Shown: positions 1 to 10,783 of the stretch, piece by piece | How the letters are laid out: each line of letters begins with the position of its first letter | How positions within the stretch are numbered: position 1 is the first letter of the stretch | Assembly (NCBI GenBank): GCA_026874595.1 | Contig: CM049318.1 | Coordinates: 51,116,750 to 51,180,749 of the forward strand | Direction of reading: 5' to 3' | Length of the DNA stretch: 64,000 bases | DNA from: Sipunculus nudus | Taxonomy: Eukaryota > Annelida > Sipuncula > Golfingiida > Sipunculidae | Made by a program: the position numbers and the translations under genes | Notes under the pieces: generated by a model | The model's input: only the letters and a program-made list of their open reading frames with translations | What the model was told of the DNA's origin: nothing | Databases searched by the model: none

Positions 1-20
1 ATGGTAGAAAGAACGATTAG
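1..20 (+). CDS. Last codons of an upstream TLCD3-like gene (partial)
   Basis: The window opens inside the final codons of a gene. Bases 3-20 read G-R-K-N-D-stop, in the frame matching the last codons (N-G-R-K-N-G-stop) of the complete TLCD3-like gene that ends at 23830. The match continues as DNA through the 3' flank for about 1.5 kb, so this is the 3' end of a tandem duplicate and not a chance match. Only five full codons plus the stop are visible, so nothing can be said about the rest of this copy or whether it is intact. The family assignment rests entirely on homology to the downstream copy. Confidence 0.7.
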
Positions 21-1045
21 ACTCATGAAACATTTTTATTCATGGTTTATAAAAATAACCCAAAACAAACAAAAGAAAAAGGTTTTGATGAAGAGTAAGA
101 AGATTACCATATCCAGATAAAATGTACAGTTTCACTTGCAATGGGGACACCAGTGTAAGCCAAATGGCAAAGAAGTCAAGAAGAAACAAAAAATCACGCT
201 GCATATTTCAGTTCAGGCCGATTTTTTTGTGTGTATGTTAAAATACGTTATGATTCAAATTGACATTGCTATCATGTAAAATTCAGAAAAAAGTTTAAAT
301 TAAGAATAGTGTATTTATTCCCTTCAATTGATGATTTAAACTACCATGCTTAATTCAGTAAAATATATAAATGTATTCCCTGATTTGAGATGCACTCAAG
401 GAAACAAGGGTCCCAAGGAAAGGTTCCAAATGGACACGTAAAGGTTTTTTAGACCCCACGAGCATTCCTTTATGGAACCTGTAAGGTTTTATCCATAACT
501 TATTAAAAGGTTCTGAGAAAACTCTTCAAGGTGGATTGAGTGGGTTCTTGGTGGAACCCATGCTGAAGGGTTTTTTATAGGACCTTCATTGAAGGTTTAT
601 TTCAGAATATAAATCAAGGAAGTCATTTGATAGACAATATGAAAAAGTCTAAAAGTATTCCTAAAAGTGGGGCATTGCAAGGATCATAGCAAAAGAAAAA
701 TCGTATTTCAAGCTTAGTTATATCCTGTATATATGATTCATCCTTGCAAATGCAAAGAAAACACGAATTTATGGGAAGCACATGTTTTCGTTTATTGGTT
801 TTATTTGTAAAGATTAACTTGTGAAACTGAACATCAACCGAAAAGCATTAGCAAGTTATACATGTATGCACCTAACTAATGTATTTTGGCATTGGTATAC
901 TGGCTAACATTTCCAAGTTGTGGTTTTGATGTATTATCTGCAACAATTGCTTTTAAATACTTTATATGAACCAAATCCTATTACATATTTGATTTAAAAC
1001 AAGGATAACTGCTCTTCAATTTTGACGGGATGTTCCAGGTTCACA

Positions 1046-1053
1046 TGACGTCA
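1046..1053. promoter_or_regulatory. CRE-like palindrome TGACGTCA, copy 1
   Basis: This is a perfect 8-base cyclic-AMP-response-element palindrome. It is kept unchanged in the duplicated block (24658-24665), within a stretch that is better conserved than its surroundings. Known factors for this site are CREB/ATF bZIP proteins. A regulatory role here is inference only. Confidence 0.3.
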
Positions 1054-1829
1054 ATCCCTCCTCTTTATTTCATATAAATTGTTGGTCATTCATGTGAAGA
1101 GAAAGTCTCCGCCTGAAGCATCTGTGAGGTGCGTACCTGTCACGGAATTAATATTTGCGTATTAAACTTTCAAAACGGGCTTACGCTGTATAATGTATAG
1201 AGTCTGATATATCTACATTATAAATTATGTAAACATTAACATAATATAGGTTCGGTAGGATAAAAACCGCTTCAAAGAGACAGGGATACAGGGATCCATT
1301 TTCAAGACAGAACAACTGTGAACATGTATTCCATACTTAAGGGAAGAAGGTTAGGGAAGTGGTGTCGTTTTCACACAAATTCAACGTAGGACTGATGTGA
1401 TACCGAGCTATGAACCGTGCAAAGAACTTTTTGTACAGTACTTGATAGGTTCAATATACACTATATATACTAGATATATATTGTATTGCATTATTCGTTG
1501 AGATACTGTACAAACTATTTAGTCCATGGGCTAGGAGGGGTCACCGTGCACCCCCTCTGCGACTATATGACATAGGTATATTTAGATCCCCAAGTATCTC
1601 CAGTTAAAGAATTTAGATGTTAACATTGATTATTTTGGGATACACATCCCTTTTAGGCCATTTAGAGACAACCGCCTCTTTACGCACACCACCCGCGGAC
1701 AGGTAGCCTTGATAAGGGGGTAGGGGTATGTGAATACTTATAGCTCGCTCAATATTTGACATATTCACTTCAAACTGCATTGCATATGCAAATACTTTAG
1801 AAATTCACTGATGAAAACAATTTGATCAG

Positions 1830-1834
<5 letters not shown>

Positions 1835-1925
<91 letters not shown>
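1835..1925. repeat. (TA)n microsatellite
   Basis: About 90 bases of alternating T and A with one AAA interruption near 1884. It is one of more than fifteen such tracts in the window. Confidence 0.95.
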
Positions 1926-1927
<2 letters not shown>

Positions 1928-3200
1928 TGATTAACAATTAATTACGATATTAATAGAATATCGTAAAAGAATATTAAATTGAAAACTTTTTCTTTATTTT
2001 TTCCCCAAACAATATTTTTCTTCGAGATGATGTTGACATTTATCAAATTCTAGTGCATAAATACATTAGTTCCTGTCACCTGTACACATACTTTTGATAA
2101 GATTATGAATATTTTGCCATTTGCACATGCAGTGAATGACCCATTGTCCATTCTAATGTCAGCGAAGAGTTAAAATCTGTAATATTTCTTCAGGATGTTT
2201 TATTAATATCATAATTGAATGGTTCATCACCAAAAACCTGTTAGAAATATATATGATTATATCTATCAGTGACTTTTCCGAATGTTTTGCAAATACAATA
2301 CAGTTTATTTTAAGTAAATATGTAAAATATTAAGCGGGCTTAAAGAATTTTATACCCCTTTCCCCGTAACAAGGCTACCAGTCCGCAGTTGTCGTGCATA
2401 ATAACGGTTTTTTTTTTCTATCTCAGTTCCAAAAAAGGGTTGTGTATCCTAAAATAATTAATTTGACCATCTTAATTCATTAATTGGACAGATTAAGGGA
2501 TTAAAAAATCGTATATAAAAAATTCCGAAAGGGGTGCACAGTGACCCTTCCTATATATTGGATTAAATATGATTATTTTTGTAAAATTATTATATGTAAA
2601 AAAATTCTCAAGAAAGGGTTTCCTTTAATTCTAAAACCAATAAACACGTTCATGTCCAGACAAATAACAATTCATAGTAACAAGGAAGTATCATGGTGAA
2701 AAATAAATGCATCAGGAGAGGAACATGAAACACCACATCCGTCTTATAAACAAGGGATACCATAAAATAGAATTAACAATTGGTCATTCATTGCAGGTGT
2801 ATATTGTCAAATATTCATACATTTTAAAACAGAATTTGTAGGAATGTCAGGAACTAATGTATTAATGCACTAGAAATTCAGAAATGCAACATCATCTCGA
2901 AAATAAACTGGGAAAATGGAAGAAAAAGCTCTTAAATTCAATTTTTTTATAACTATGTATATATGTATGTATTATATGTGTATAAGCATGTTATATGTTA
3001 AATGTTCAATTGCATTTATTTATTTATATTTGTACCATGGCCCACAGGGCCTTTTTGTATAATAAATTCTTATTATTATTATATATATTTAGATACCGGG
3101 GCTTTATGTTTCTTTTGAGATATAGACCAAGTATTAAAACTGCCATTAAAGTCTTATTATGTACATCATAGAAAGTACTGGTTGAATTTACCTTCAATCC

Positions 3201-3372
3201 AAAGAAATCTGCATTCTAATGAATGGAAGTCTCTGCCTTGTTGGGATCCCTGTTTTCCCTGTGCTCCCCGCCCCGTATTTTGCATTCACTTACTTAGCCT
3301 ATTATTCGTGCGTAAATGGCCGTACATTTTTTTTATATTCCTTGATGTTGTTTTTGGAACATGATTCATTTT
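3201..3372 (+). repeat. R1 dispersed repeat, 5' part only
   Basis: It begins with the family signature AAATCTGCATTCTAA and includes the GCATTCACTTA and TGGCCGTACATT blocks shared with the copies at 25808, 31150, 33958 and 47060. The 3' half is absent. Confidence 0.7.
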
Positions 3373-4127
3373 TTGTGTAATATAAATACTCACTCGTTTA
3401 GATAATTTATTTATTTACACAAAGATTAGTTGGTTATAATACAAACAATTGACTGAACATACTAAACAATTCTCCATTGTCCAGATCGCGGGGTGATATT
3501 GGTTATATATGCATAGCATAGGTACACATCTTGGTTCATCGGTAAACATCGCCAGAACATCGGATTACCATGCACGATGATATCCCGAAACCTGTCGATC
3601 CCTAAAGATATTCCTCGATTTGACGGCGATATCTCCATATTTATCTAGGAGCTCCCAGTCCTTTTTGTGTCCAACATGTTCCTGACCTCTCCAAGGCACA
3701 ACATATTCCGGTTCTTTATTATTACGCCTTCAGCGTAACAAGTTGAATCATATTCGGGGTCACGTCGGAACAACATATCGGGAATCATCTGTTCTTCCTA
3801 GGCTTAGTGTGAACAAGCTTTGAACCTTTATTAACTTCCAAAGACTACAACAAAACATACGTGACCGATATTTTTCATTCAAACAAAGACGTTGGCAATT
3901 TGAACCAAGATTCAATTTGTTTTTTAATGCCTGTTGTCATTAATAGATACAACTTATAGTTATATCTTATATTATATAGTGATACTTATATTATACATAA
4001 TACATTCATATGCTTATTGTTATCAGTGACTTTTCCCAACTATTTGCAAACATAATGCAGTTTCCATTGAAGAATGATAATTAACAATATAGGGGGTTTC
4101 CCGGGGAGGTCATTCTGTCTTCGCTGT

Positions 4128-5405
4128 CCTTGTTTAGAGGGAACCGTATGGCCAGTCAATGATCATGCGATTTACTAATAGGCCTTTAGTACAACTAAAA
4201 TATTTAACAACTAAAGAATGGTTGTCTGACTAATATCAAGCCAGACAAATAGTCACGCTCTGTTTTACATATTTGGTGACAAATATAATAACTAACGGCC
4301 TAACGGGTCAAACAGGCAACTTTGATGGATCATTTTAAGTGAGTCAAATCATTTTGCAAGAGTTGCCCAATTCACTCCACCAACTTTCACGCGCACGCAC
4401 ACACATGAAGGATATGTTGTTAAGCTCTCCTATTCTGATACGAAATAAATGTCCAAAACAGGTGGTGCAGTGAGCGGGGGCATCATTTTGTATTCTCCTA
4501 CCAACGTTCTATATATTTAATTATTGAAATTGTATTACTATATTTGCATTAAACATTCATAGACCTGAAAAGGCCTAATAACCAACATACATACACACAC
4601 ATACACAATTTAACATCACTTTATTTTGTACCAAATGCACTTGTTAAAATTACATTTTTCAGTTTGACCTGTTCTGTGTTTTTAAATGCGTTAAGAGTAT
4701 TTTCGCCACCTGTCGGCAGGGATTCATAACCATACCGAATGGTAGATATGAAATATTATGAAATCTTCTTATTGCTGCCACACGTAAATCATTAAAAATT
4801 CTGGCTAATATAACTCTGCTTCAGATAATTTTCTCAAAATATAATCGTAACTTATACGTGAAAATATGTATTCTGATTGTGAAGTGTGTATCACGGATGC
4901 AAAATATTCTCCGCACAGAGGATGTATTTATGTATAATGTCAAGGATAACCCTTACCAGTGGTCATCGAACCATTTTCAGTAGGAATATGTAAATTCCAC
5001 TTTTTAAATAAATAGAGGAAATATAGAGAATTTATTGAGAATATCCACTTCAAAGAAAACCAAAATAAAGGATTTGATATGTTAAAATATCAATATGAGT
5101 GTAATAAAATTTGCCCAGTTTCTGAATCCTAACATAGTGCCGAAGAGAATGTATGGAAAACATGAATAGTTTGCCCCTCCCCTTCCAGCGCCTCCTCGGC
5201 TATTGTTGAACAGCAGTAGACGCGTCATACCCGGGGCGCTTCCAGAATTTACAGAAAGGGAGGGGGTGGGGATGCCGGGGATGGAGGGGGGGGGGGTGCG
5301 AAAATACTTTCTGGCCATATATATATATGTGTGTGAGAGAGAGGATGTGCTTGTGTGTGTGCGCACGCGCGTGTGTGAGTGTTGGTGCGTATTTGCAAGA
5401 ATAAT
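4128..5405 (+). repeat. Inverted duplication, copy 1 (pairs with 26935-28022)
   Basis: The reverse complement of this block aligns to 26935-28022. Shared runs include CATGCGATTTACTAATAGGC at this end (as GTAAATCGCATGG in the partner), the stretch CCACCTGTCGGCAGG near 4710, and the run CCAAAATAAAGGATTTG near 5060. Copy 1 carries an extra G-rich insert at about 5170-5312 that the partner lacks. No coding frame is shared between the copies, so this is duplicated non-coding DNA. Confidence 0.8.
5170..5312. repeat. G-rich insert inside the inverted duplication
   Basis: This segment interrupts the alignment with 26935-28022. It contains the G-rich GCTTCCAGAATTTACAG...GGGG pattern also seen at 15537 and 57363, so it is probably a small mobile element that entered only this copy. 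A run of more than ten G lies near 5288. Confidence 0.5.
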
Positions 5406-6537
5406 CGCTCATATTAATTTGTAACTCTGGTGTTTTGAGGTGTCCGTCAGCGGTTATATTAGATGTGGGTTTGTTGTGTGTGTGGGGGGGGGGGGGGGAT
5501 GTCAGACGCCAAAACCTTTCTGAAGGGTTTCAGACCATTTCTGAATACCCCTTTTCCGGACAAGGGGCCCTTTATTTAGGATTAATAACTAATCCGCCTG
5601 ATTTTGACCCCGCCTTTTCCTAAATACAGGATCTGCCCCTGTTTATGCGTATATATATGCGCCTATTCGTCAACTCAGAGATTCAGGGTAACATGACGTC
5701 ACACCACGGGTGGGTTATAGGCTTTATCTCAGGACAACCTTGAGCTGAAGACCAGTCTCGAAGACCGAGTCTTGATAAGCCGATCAGGTTTCAGTATGCA
5801 AGACTATGAGAACAGTCGATAAATATTCGATTGTTTTGGTTACCAAAGGCAGGTCCCGGCCTGAATTGACAGAATTTTAGGGGAAGATTATAGTATTATA
5901 CCGGTTATTAAATAATGTATTACAATTATTAAATACTGTATCACCATACTTGAATAATCATGAGAGGAAGAGGGGTTGGGTGCCCCCTTCCAGGTGTAAT
6001 TTTTTTTTAAATGCAAGTTTTAATCGTGCAATCTGGGGTAGCTTAAATGCATTATATTATTTTTTGGTAAGGTCGAAAAGGCCCACCCCCAAGCCGCCCC
6101 TGGAGTCGTTCTCTTGTGAGTCCCAATCTGCACAGAGTGGCAAATTCACATAGAACCCAGTGTAGTTACCGAACGTTACGCTAGGGAGTGCTGCTGTATA
6201 CACTTCTAAACCTCCAAATCCCTGCAAATACTTCAGGGTATCACAGTTTTCGGTTTACCCAAAAGAAAATTGAACTTGACTTAAGATAAACCCCGGGGGT
6301 AGTCTGAGCGTAATTTCAGGTTTCCCCCGCACAGTTCAGATTACCTTCTCACTGACTGACCAAATGACGAATTCTTATGTTTAAACAGGTTATTTGAATA
6401 CACCAGGTAAAAGATGCTTGATTTAAAAGCTGAAATCAATCTATATAAATAAAAAATTATCGCAAAATGCTAATTAAATTGTTAATTATATTTCTGTTGA
6501 TTCATACTCTCCATCAAAGTGCATGACACGTAACATG

Positions 6538-6538
<1 letters not shown>
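5406..6538. other. Intergenic DNA with G-rich repeat debris
   Basis: A G-homopolymer at 5483-5498 is followed by a segment with CGGACAAGGGGCCC and AGGATCTGCCCCTG, reminiscent of the 15537 foldback family. A CRE-like TGACGTCA occurs at 5694-5701. Nothing looks like a gene. Confidence 0.5.
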
Positions 6539-6587
<49 letters not shown>

Positions 6588-6657
6588 CCTAAGTTGGTTC
6601 CAGTGTTTGCAGTATAGTGCTCGATACAGCTAAGGTAGAGCTAGGGAGTGCTGCTGT

Positions 6658-6728
<71 letters not shown>

Positions 6729-6783
6729 CCTAAGTTGGTTCCAGTGCTTGCAGTATAGTGCTCGATATAGCTAAGGTAGAGCA
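6539..6783 (+). repeat. 140-bp tandem duplication containing (AT)n tracts
   Basis: The unit is an (AT)n tract followed by ATTAACCTAAGTTGGTTCC and on to GCTAAGGTAGAG. It occurs at 6585-6645 and again at 6725-6783, with AT tracts at 6539-6585 and 6661-6724. The phrase CTAGGGAGTGCTGCTGTATA also occurs at 6181 and 6641. The pattern suggests slippage or retroelement-end duplication next to the Penelope-like relic. Confidence 0.8.
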
Positions 6784-6789
6784 GCTTAA

Positions 6790-7365
6790 CTAAACGTTAA
6801 GCACGCTGGAGCATCGTGTTATTACTCCGAGTTTCACGCCTGTGACGTTCACTGCGAAATGATTTATTTTGGTTGTTGTGCCGAGTTTTGAATGGGCCAC
6901 TTGCCAATCCGATGTACTGAGCGGTGGCAAGTGGCCCATTGAAAACTTGGTGCAACAACCACAACAAATCATTTCGCAGTGAACGTTACGAAAAGGAAAC
7001 GGAACTACCGAAGCACATTTGGACCCTGAAGAGAAAACAAATAAAATATTCTACCACCTGGGAAATAATCCAACCCTCTTACACAATGAAACGAACCTCG
7101 GACCAATGTAATCTCTGTATGGAGGAGAAATACAGCATACTGCACCTCAAAAGCGACTAGTCAATAATCCTATTAAACAGGCGAAGTGAATAAATTTCCA
7201 AATGCCCAGACCTGAAGCCACCGAACCGTGTAAAAAGAAAGTAACAGTTATTGCTTGGTCCCGAACAATCGTCAGTTACCTAATGATCGTCCGGGTGCCG
7301 ATACCGGCAACGGCGTGAAACTCGGAGTAATAACACGATGCTCCAGCGTGCTTAACGTTTAGTAT
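6790..7365 (+). mobile_element. Penelope-like retroelement relic with inverted ends
   Basis: The outer arms are inverted copies. ACGTTAAGCACGCTGGAGCA near 6795 reappears reversed near 7345, giving about 50 bp of near-perfect pairing. A second, inner inverted repeat (about 6842-6900 against 6927-6990, arms of roughly 60 bp around a 25-base loop) mirrors part of the coding region. Between the arms lies a decayed GIY-YIG endonuclease C-terminus. Penelope-like elements are known for inverted, truncated partial copies, which fits this layout. An (AT)n tract follows at 7361-7408. Confidence 0.7.
6924..7230 (+). pseudogene. GIY-YIG endonuclease C-terminus of a Penelope-like element (decayed)
   Basis: The frame reads WCNNHNKSFRSERYEKETEL, then PKHIWTLKRK, then a WEII stretch, and QCNLCMEEKYSIL. 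This is the order typical of the GIY-YIG endonuclease region of Penelope-like reverse transcriptases: N-H-x-KSF-R, T-EL-x-K-x-IW-LK, and the C-x-LC-x-EK motif. The frame runs from about 6924 to a stop at 7158-7160. Beyond it, remnants such as LNRRSE continue with another stop. The reverse-transcriptase domain and the GIY and YIG residues are missing upstream, where the sequence is replaced by an inverted copy. The fragment cannot be functional. I recognise the family from motif order only. Confidence 0.72.
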
Positions 7366-7410
<45 letters not shown>

Positions 7411-7440
7411 TAAATAAACATAAAGAAACAAATATTCTGA

Positions 7441-7915
7441 GGTGTTTATCTGAAACCGTAGGTTATGATCTAAAATTGATACAACGGATATCACCCCACT
7501 GAGCACACTTGGACCCACAAGAGTGCGACTCTGCTGTTGAGGGTTCTTGGGCGTCACAATCTGACCCCCCAAATGGCACTGCGGCTTTTACATACACCAG
7601 CGGTGTAGGTAAAATTGTTGTGCTTAGGGTAATGTAGTCCATTCAAGTATGTGAGATAAGAATTGTTTCAAGGCAACTTACATAAACATGGAGGTTTTTG
7701 AGGTAAGGAATTCACATAATAAGTAATGTTTTTTTAAACATACGCTTGTTAAATATAAATAAAAGATGTTTCCTTGAAATGTAACAAATTTTGATTTTAA
7801 AGTTAAACAGTTGAGACAAGTAGTCCAGGCCGTCACATAGTGCCTGTGAGGAAGAGGTTTGTTTTGAGTAGACGACCTCTGTCGGAAGGATGCGGTAACC
7901 ATTTCCAACCACGTA
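7441..7915. repeat. Dispersed repeat, copy 1 (pairs with 49940-50395)
   Basis: This block aligns in the same orientation to 49940-50395. Shared phrases include GTTGAGACAAGTAGTCC, TGTTTCCTTGAAAT and the pair ending ACGACCTCTG / ACGACCTCAT. Small open frames on the minus strand are not conserved between copies, so the unit is probably non-coding. The family is not recognised. Confidence 0.7.
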
Positions 7916-8066
7916 AAACGTACACACTGTAAATAACCTTACAGTTCGAAAGATTTTATTTTCTTATCAGAATCTGTTTAACCATCTATACACGAGATAT
8001 GATTTTATATTTTGTATCCTAGCAGACAGGCGATAATTTGTTTTGGGTTTTGGGTTTTATATGCAG

Positions 8067-8352
8067 AAGTAGCCCTATAAATCTGTCCACAAATGAGGTG
8101 TTTGTCAATGTCTCTTGTATTTCAGTAATGTCTTTACATATATTTTCTCTACGGATTTCTCATCTTTCTTTCGTACCTAATTTTCAGGATTGCTTGGACC
8201 CCTGTGGTCTTTTGCGGTACACAGAAAACGTGGGAATAACTCTGGCTGCGGTGCCTTTCACAATACCGTCACACTGTACCGTAGCAGTGGGCTTAGCGTA
8301 TATATTTAATTGTTACTGGATTTGTTTGATTATTTACCTCTCATCAGTCTGA
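8067..8352 (+). pseudogene. Diverged TLCD3-like terminal exon (relic or second paralog)
   Basis: The open frame ending in TGA at 8350-8352 aligns without gaps over about 40 residues to the last exon of the complete gene at 23558-23830. RYTENVGITLAAVPFTIP matches RYSQDTGLSLLQVPMTLP, and NCYWICLI matches NFFWLVSI. The YW-x-CL pattern also fits vertebrate TLCD3A as I remember it. Upstream in the same frame, NLSTNEVFVN followed by a hydrophobic stretch and LRIS fits NMKSHPLYVVN...FRIA. About 12 residues are inserted before RYT. An acceptor-like ...ATATGCAG precedes 8067; an alternative acceptor with a long pyrimidine tract precedes 8188. I could not find the first three exons upstream, so this may be a broken copy. 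The protein would stop soon after the last membrane segment. Confidence 0.6.
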
Positions 8353-8916
8353 CTGAAACAGTTTTTGCTGCCATCTGGTGTATGATATTAAAACTAGCTT
8401 TCGTTTTCTTTCAAAACGGTAGAAATTGCCAGGACATTTAATATAGAAAGAAAAGTTGAAGATTCCTGGACGTCCAGGCACAATGTCGGAGAGTCCCATC
8501 TGAGCATGAATCGCCCTAGTGGGAGAGTATATGTGAAATTAGATTTGTTTTTATTTTAAGTCATTATCGTATCATTATATGGTTAGAAAACGTGATATTA
8601 TATGATCACTTGATTACAGTGAAATGTCAGAGTCAGTTGTCAGCGCAGTGTCTATACAACTGACTGGTTTGTTAAGAGAGGCGACCATGATTTGTGACTG
8701 CTTCAAGGGCAATCTTTGATTATATCGGTCCTGCGGCCAGAAATTTGCGCGTCCAACAGGAAGCTTGGACCCCAAGAGCCTAGCGTCCAAAAGAGATTTA
8801 ATAGACTTCTTTACTTTAAATTGTGATGAAGTTCGCTGTACAAAAGATTACCTGTGATGGTTACATCTAACGTTGGTTATTTCGTTAAAATAAAGGTTTA
8901 TAAAAGCGTATTTACA

Positions 8917-8979
<63 letters not shown>

Positions 8980-9549
8980 AATTAAACCAAGGGTATAAAA
9001 AAAATAATGAAATAAGTTAATGATAAGATACATTTTTTTTTTTTATAATGACCAGCAAAGCTAAAACTGGAATTAAAGTTTCTTAAAAAAATTGTGTATC
9101 ATCTCAAGCTATAATTTCAAATTGGTTGAACACAAAGTTTTCCAGCAAAACCACCACAGCACATGGACTTATCATCTTAAATTCTTCCTTGAGAGTAAAC
9201 ATATTTTCAGTATGTCTGTTTACCATAAAAAGCCTGTGAGACCAGAAGTCTTGCGCATGGGCGATAATTCCCGAACAAAGAGAAGAGAATGAAAGGAGAA
9301 ACACCGGTTTAAAGCTAGAACAACTTTCGGACAGGCCCGTGCGACATCAGCCGGCTTCGCCGCAGTGGTGTTGTTCCTGCCGCGATCATCAGGCAACTCT
9401 GGTAAATTGCCTTGTAAGTCAATTGTGAAAATACGTAACTAACACATTTTGTTGCCAGAAAATGTGTAAGCAATGTGTTTTTACAATTAAAATAATAATT
9501 TCCATACCATGATGAGCACTTTGAAACGATTTCTTGAACAAACAAATTC

Positions 9550-9595
<46 letters not shown>

Positions 9596-9929
9596 TGTGT
9601 GTATATATAATATTCACATAAGAGCTCGTCCAAAGTGCAACTAATGAAACAAAATGCAACAAATCCTGACAAAAATGGTTGTTTCAGGTATCTCTTATTT
9701 TATGCGCAGGATTTTGCGTGGCATTCTGATTCGTTTTAGGCTCAAGCCATGTTCGTTGCTATGGGAACTGTACTTGTTGAACCCTGGCTTGTAGAGACGT
9801 GCTGCCCATTGAAGACTAGAAATTTCGGGTCTGTTCATGCGCCATGGGCGCGCGCATATTGTTGGGTTTGGAATGTTCTTGAATATGGAAGTTTCTGGGC
9901 TTCGGATGGAAAAAAAGCTATAAAAAGGG
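8353..9929. other. Intergenic DNA
   Basis: Two (AT)n tracts occur at 8920-8973 and 9553-9593. The open frames here are short and largely read through the AT tracts. A frame beginning at 9749 is cut by the LTR-like insertion at 9930 and does not resemble a known protein. Confidence 0.5.
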
Positions 9930-10783
9930 TGTTACGGAACCTAATATCAACAGATCACGTATGCGTGATGAACATAAATTTTGTCAAGGAGATACAAAAA
10001 TCAGATTCTGTAACATTAGGCAGCGTGAAATGTATGGGGAATGAATGAAGAAGTCAGTGTTTTTTTGTTAACAAATAACTATAATTTATTCTTAAAACAA
10101 CCCTAACATTACAATACACTAAATCCATACAATTACACAGTATAACAGCAGTATAACAACAAATCAATACAATCACACAGTAAAATAAACTAAGTGCACA
10201 GTACCTGGATACCACCACCGTCACAGCAATATGTCCTTTAAAATGTATAAGCCGGACGAACAGCTCACCCGAATTCTCTCGGAGAATAACAGTCCAATGT
10301 AAAGCTCTTGAAACAATCCCGAAAGTAAACTGAAGACCAAATAAGATTCGTCACAAATCCAGAAGAAAATCTGAAGAAAATCTATAATTGCCGCACTTAT
10401 CGGAATAGGTCCCACTAACTGACATACACGTTTCCGTGTCCGCTGGAATATTCTCTCGCCTCTCTCTCGGCTTTAAAACACAGCCTCTTCATATAACTTT
10501 TCACCCCAAGCCGAGAATTTTCCATTTCTCGAACAATCTAACGAACCTAACATAATAAACACGCTCAAAGAACATACTAGAACAAGGAACACCGTGTATC
10601 TACACGCCAGGGTTTAACCGTTAGCCGGCCCGGCCCGGCCCGGCCAGGTGAAAATAACCCAGACTAGCATGACAAAGAGAGTTCAACCAGTACGGATTAA
10701 ACTGAGAGTGCAACACGCGGCCAGGCGAGGCCGCTACAGCACGAGTTACGCCCGTTCACACAATAAAAAGGGCACCTGTAACA
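9930..10783. mobile_element. Solo-LTR-like element, copy A
   Basis: The element begins TGTTACGGAACC and ends CACCTGTAACA, with TG...CA termini. It is flanked by a 4-bp target duplication, AGGG, at 9926-9929 and 10784-10787. It is about 850 bp, has no protein, and is shared with copies at 15986 and 34180. It contains TATA-like and AATAAA-like strings (CAATAAAAAG just before the 3' end). An LTR left after recombination of a Ty3/Gypsy-type retrotransposon is the simplest reading. A non-autonomous DNA element with 4-bp target duplications is the alternative. Confidence 0.75.

Larger units (their letters stand above)
1..1525 (+). repeat. Segmental duplication, copy 1 (pairs with 23811-25255)
   Basis: The block starts in the last codons of the truncated gene and runs through its 3' flank. 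It aligns in the same orientation to 23811-25255. Shared landmarks include the gene end, the stretch around 1040-1140 (with a CRE-like TGACGTCA and the run GAGGTGCGTACCTGTCACGG), and the run GATACCGAGCTATGAACCGT near 1400. By eye, roughly three quarters of positions agree, with many small indels and about 60 bases extra in copy 2. Apart from the terminal codons no coding frame is seen. Confidence 0.85.
1526..4127. other. Intergenic DNA without recognisable genes
   Basis: This is AT-rich DNA with a long (TA)n tract at 1835-1925 and a partial R1 repeat at 3201-3372. The remainder shows no splice-bounded open frame or recognisable protein on either strand. Confidence 0.6.
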
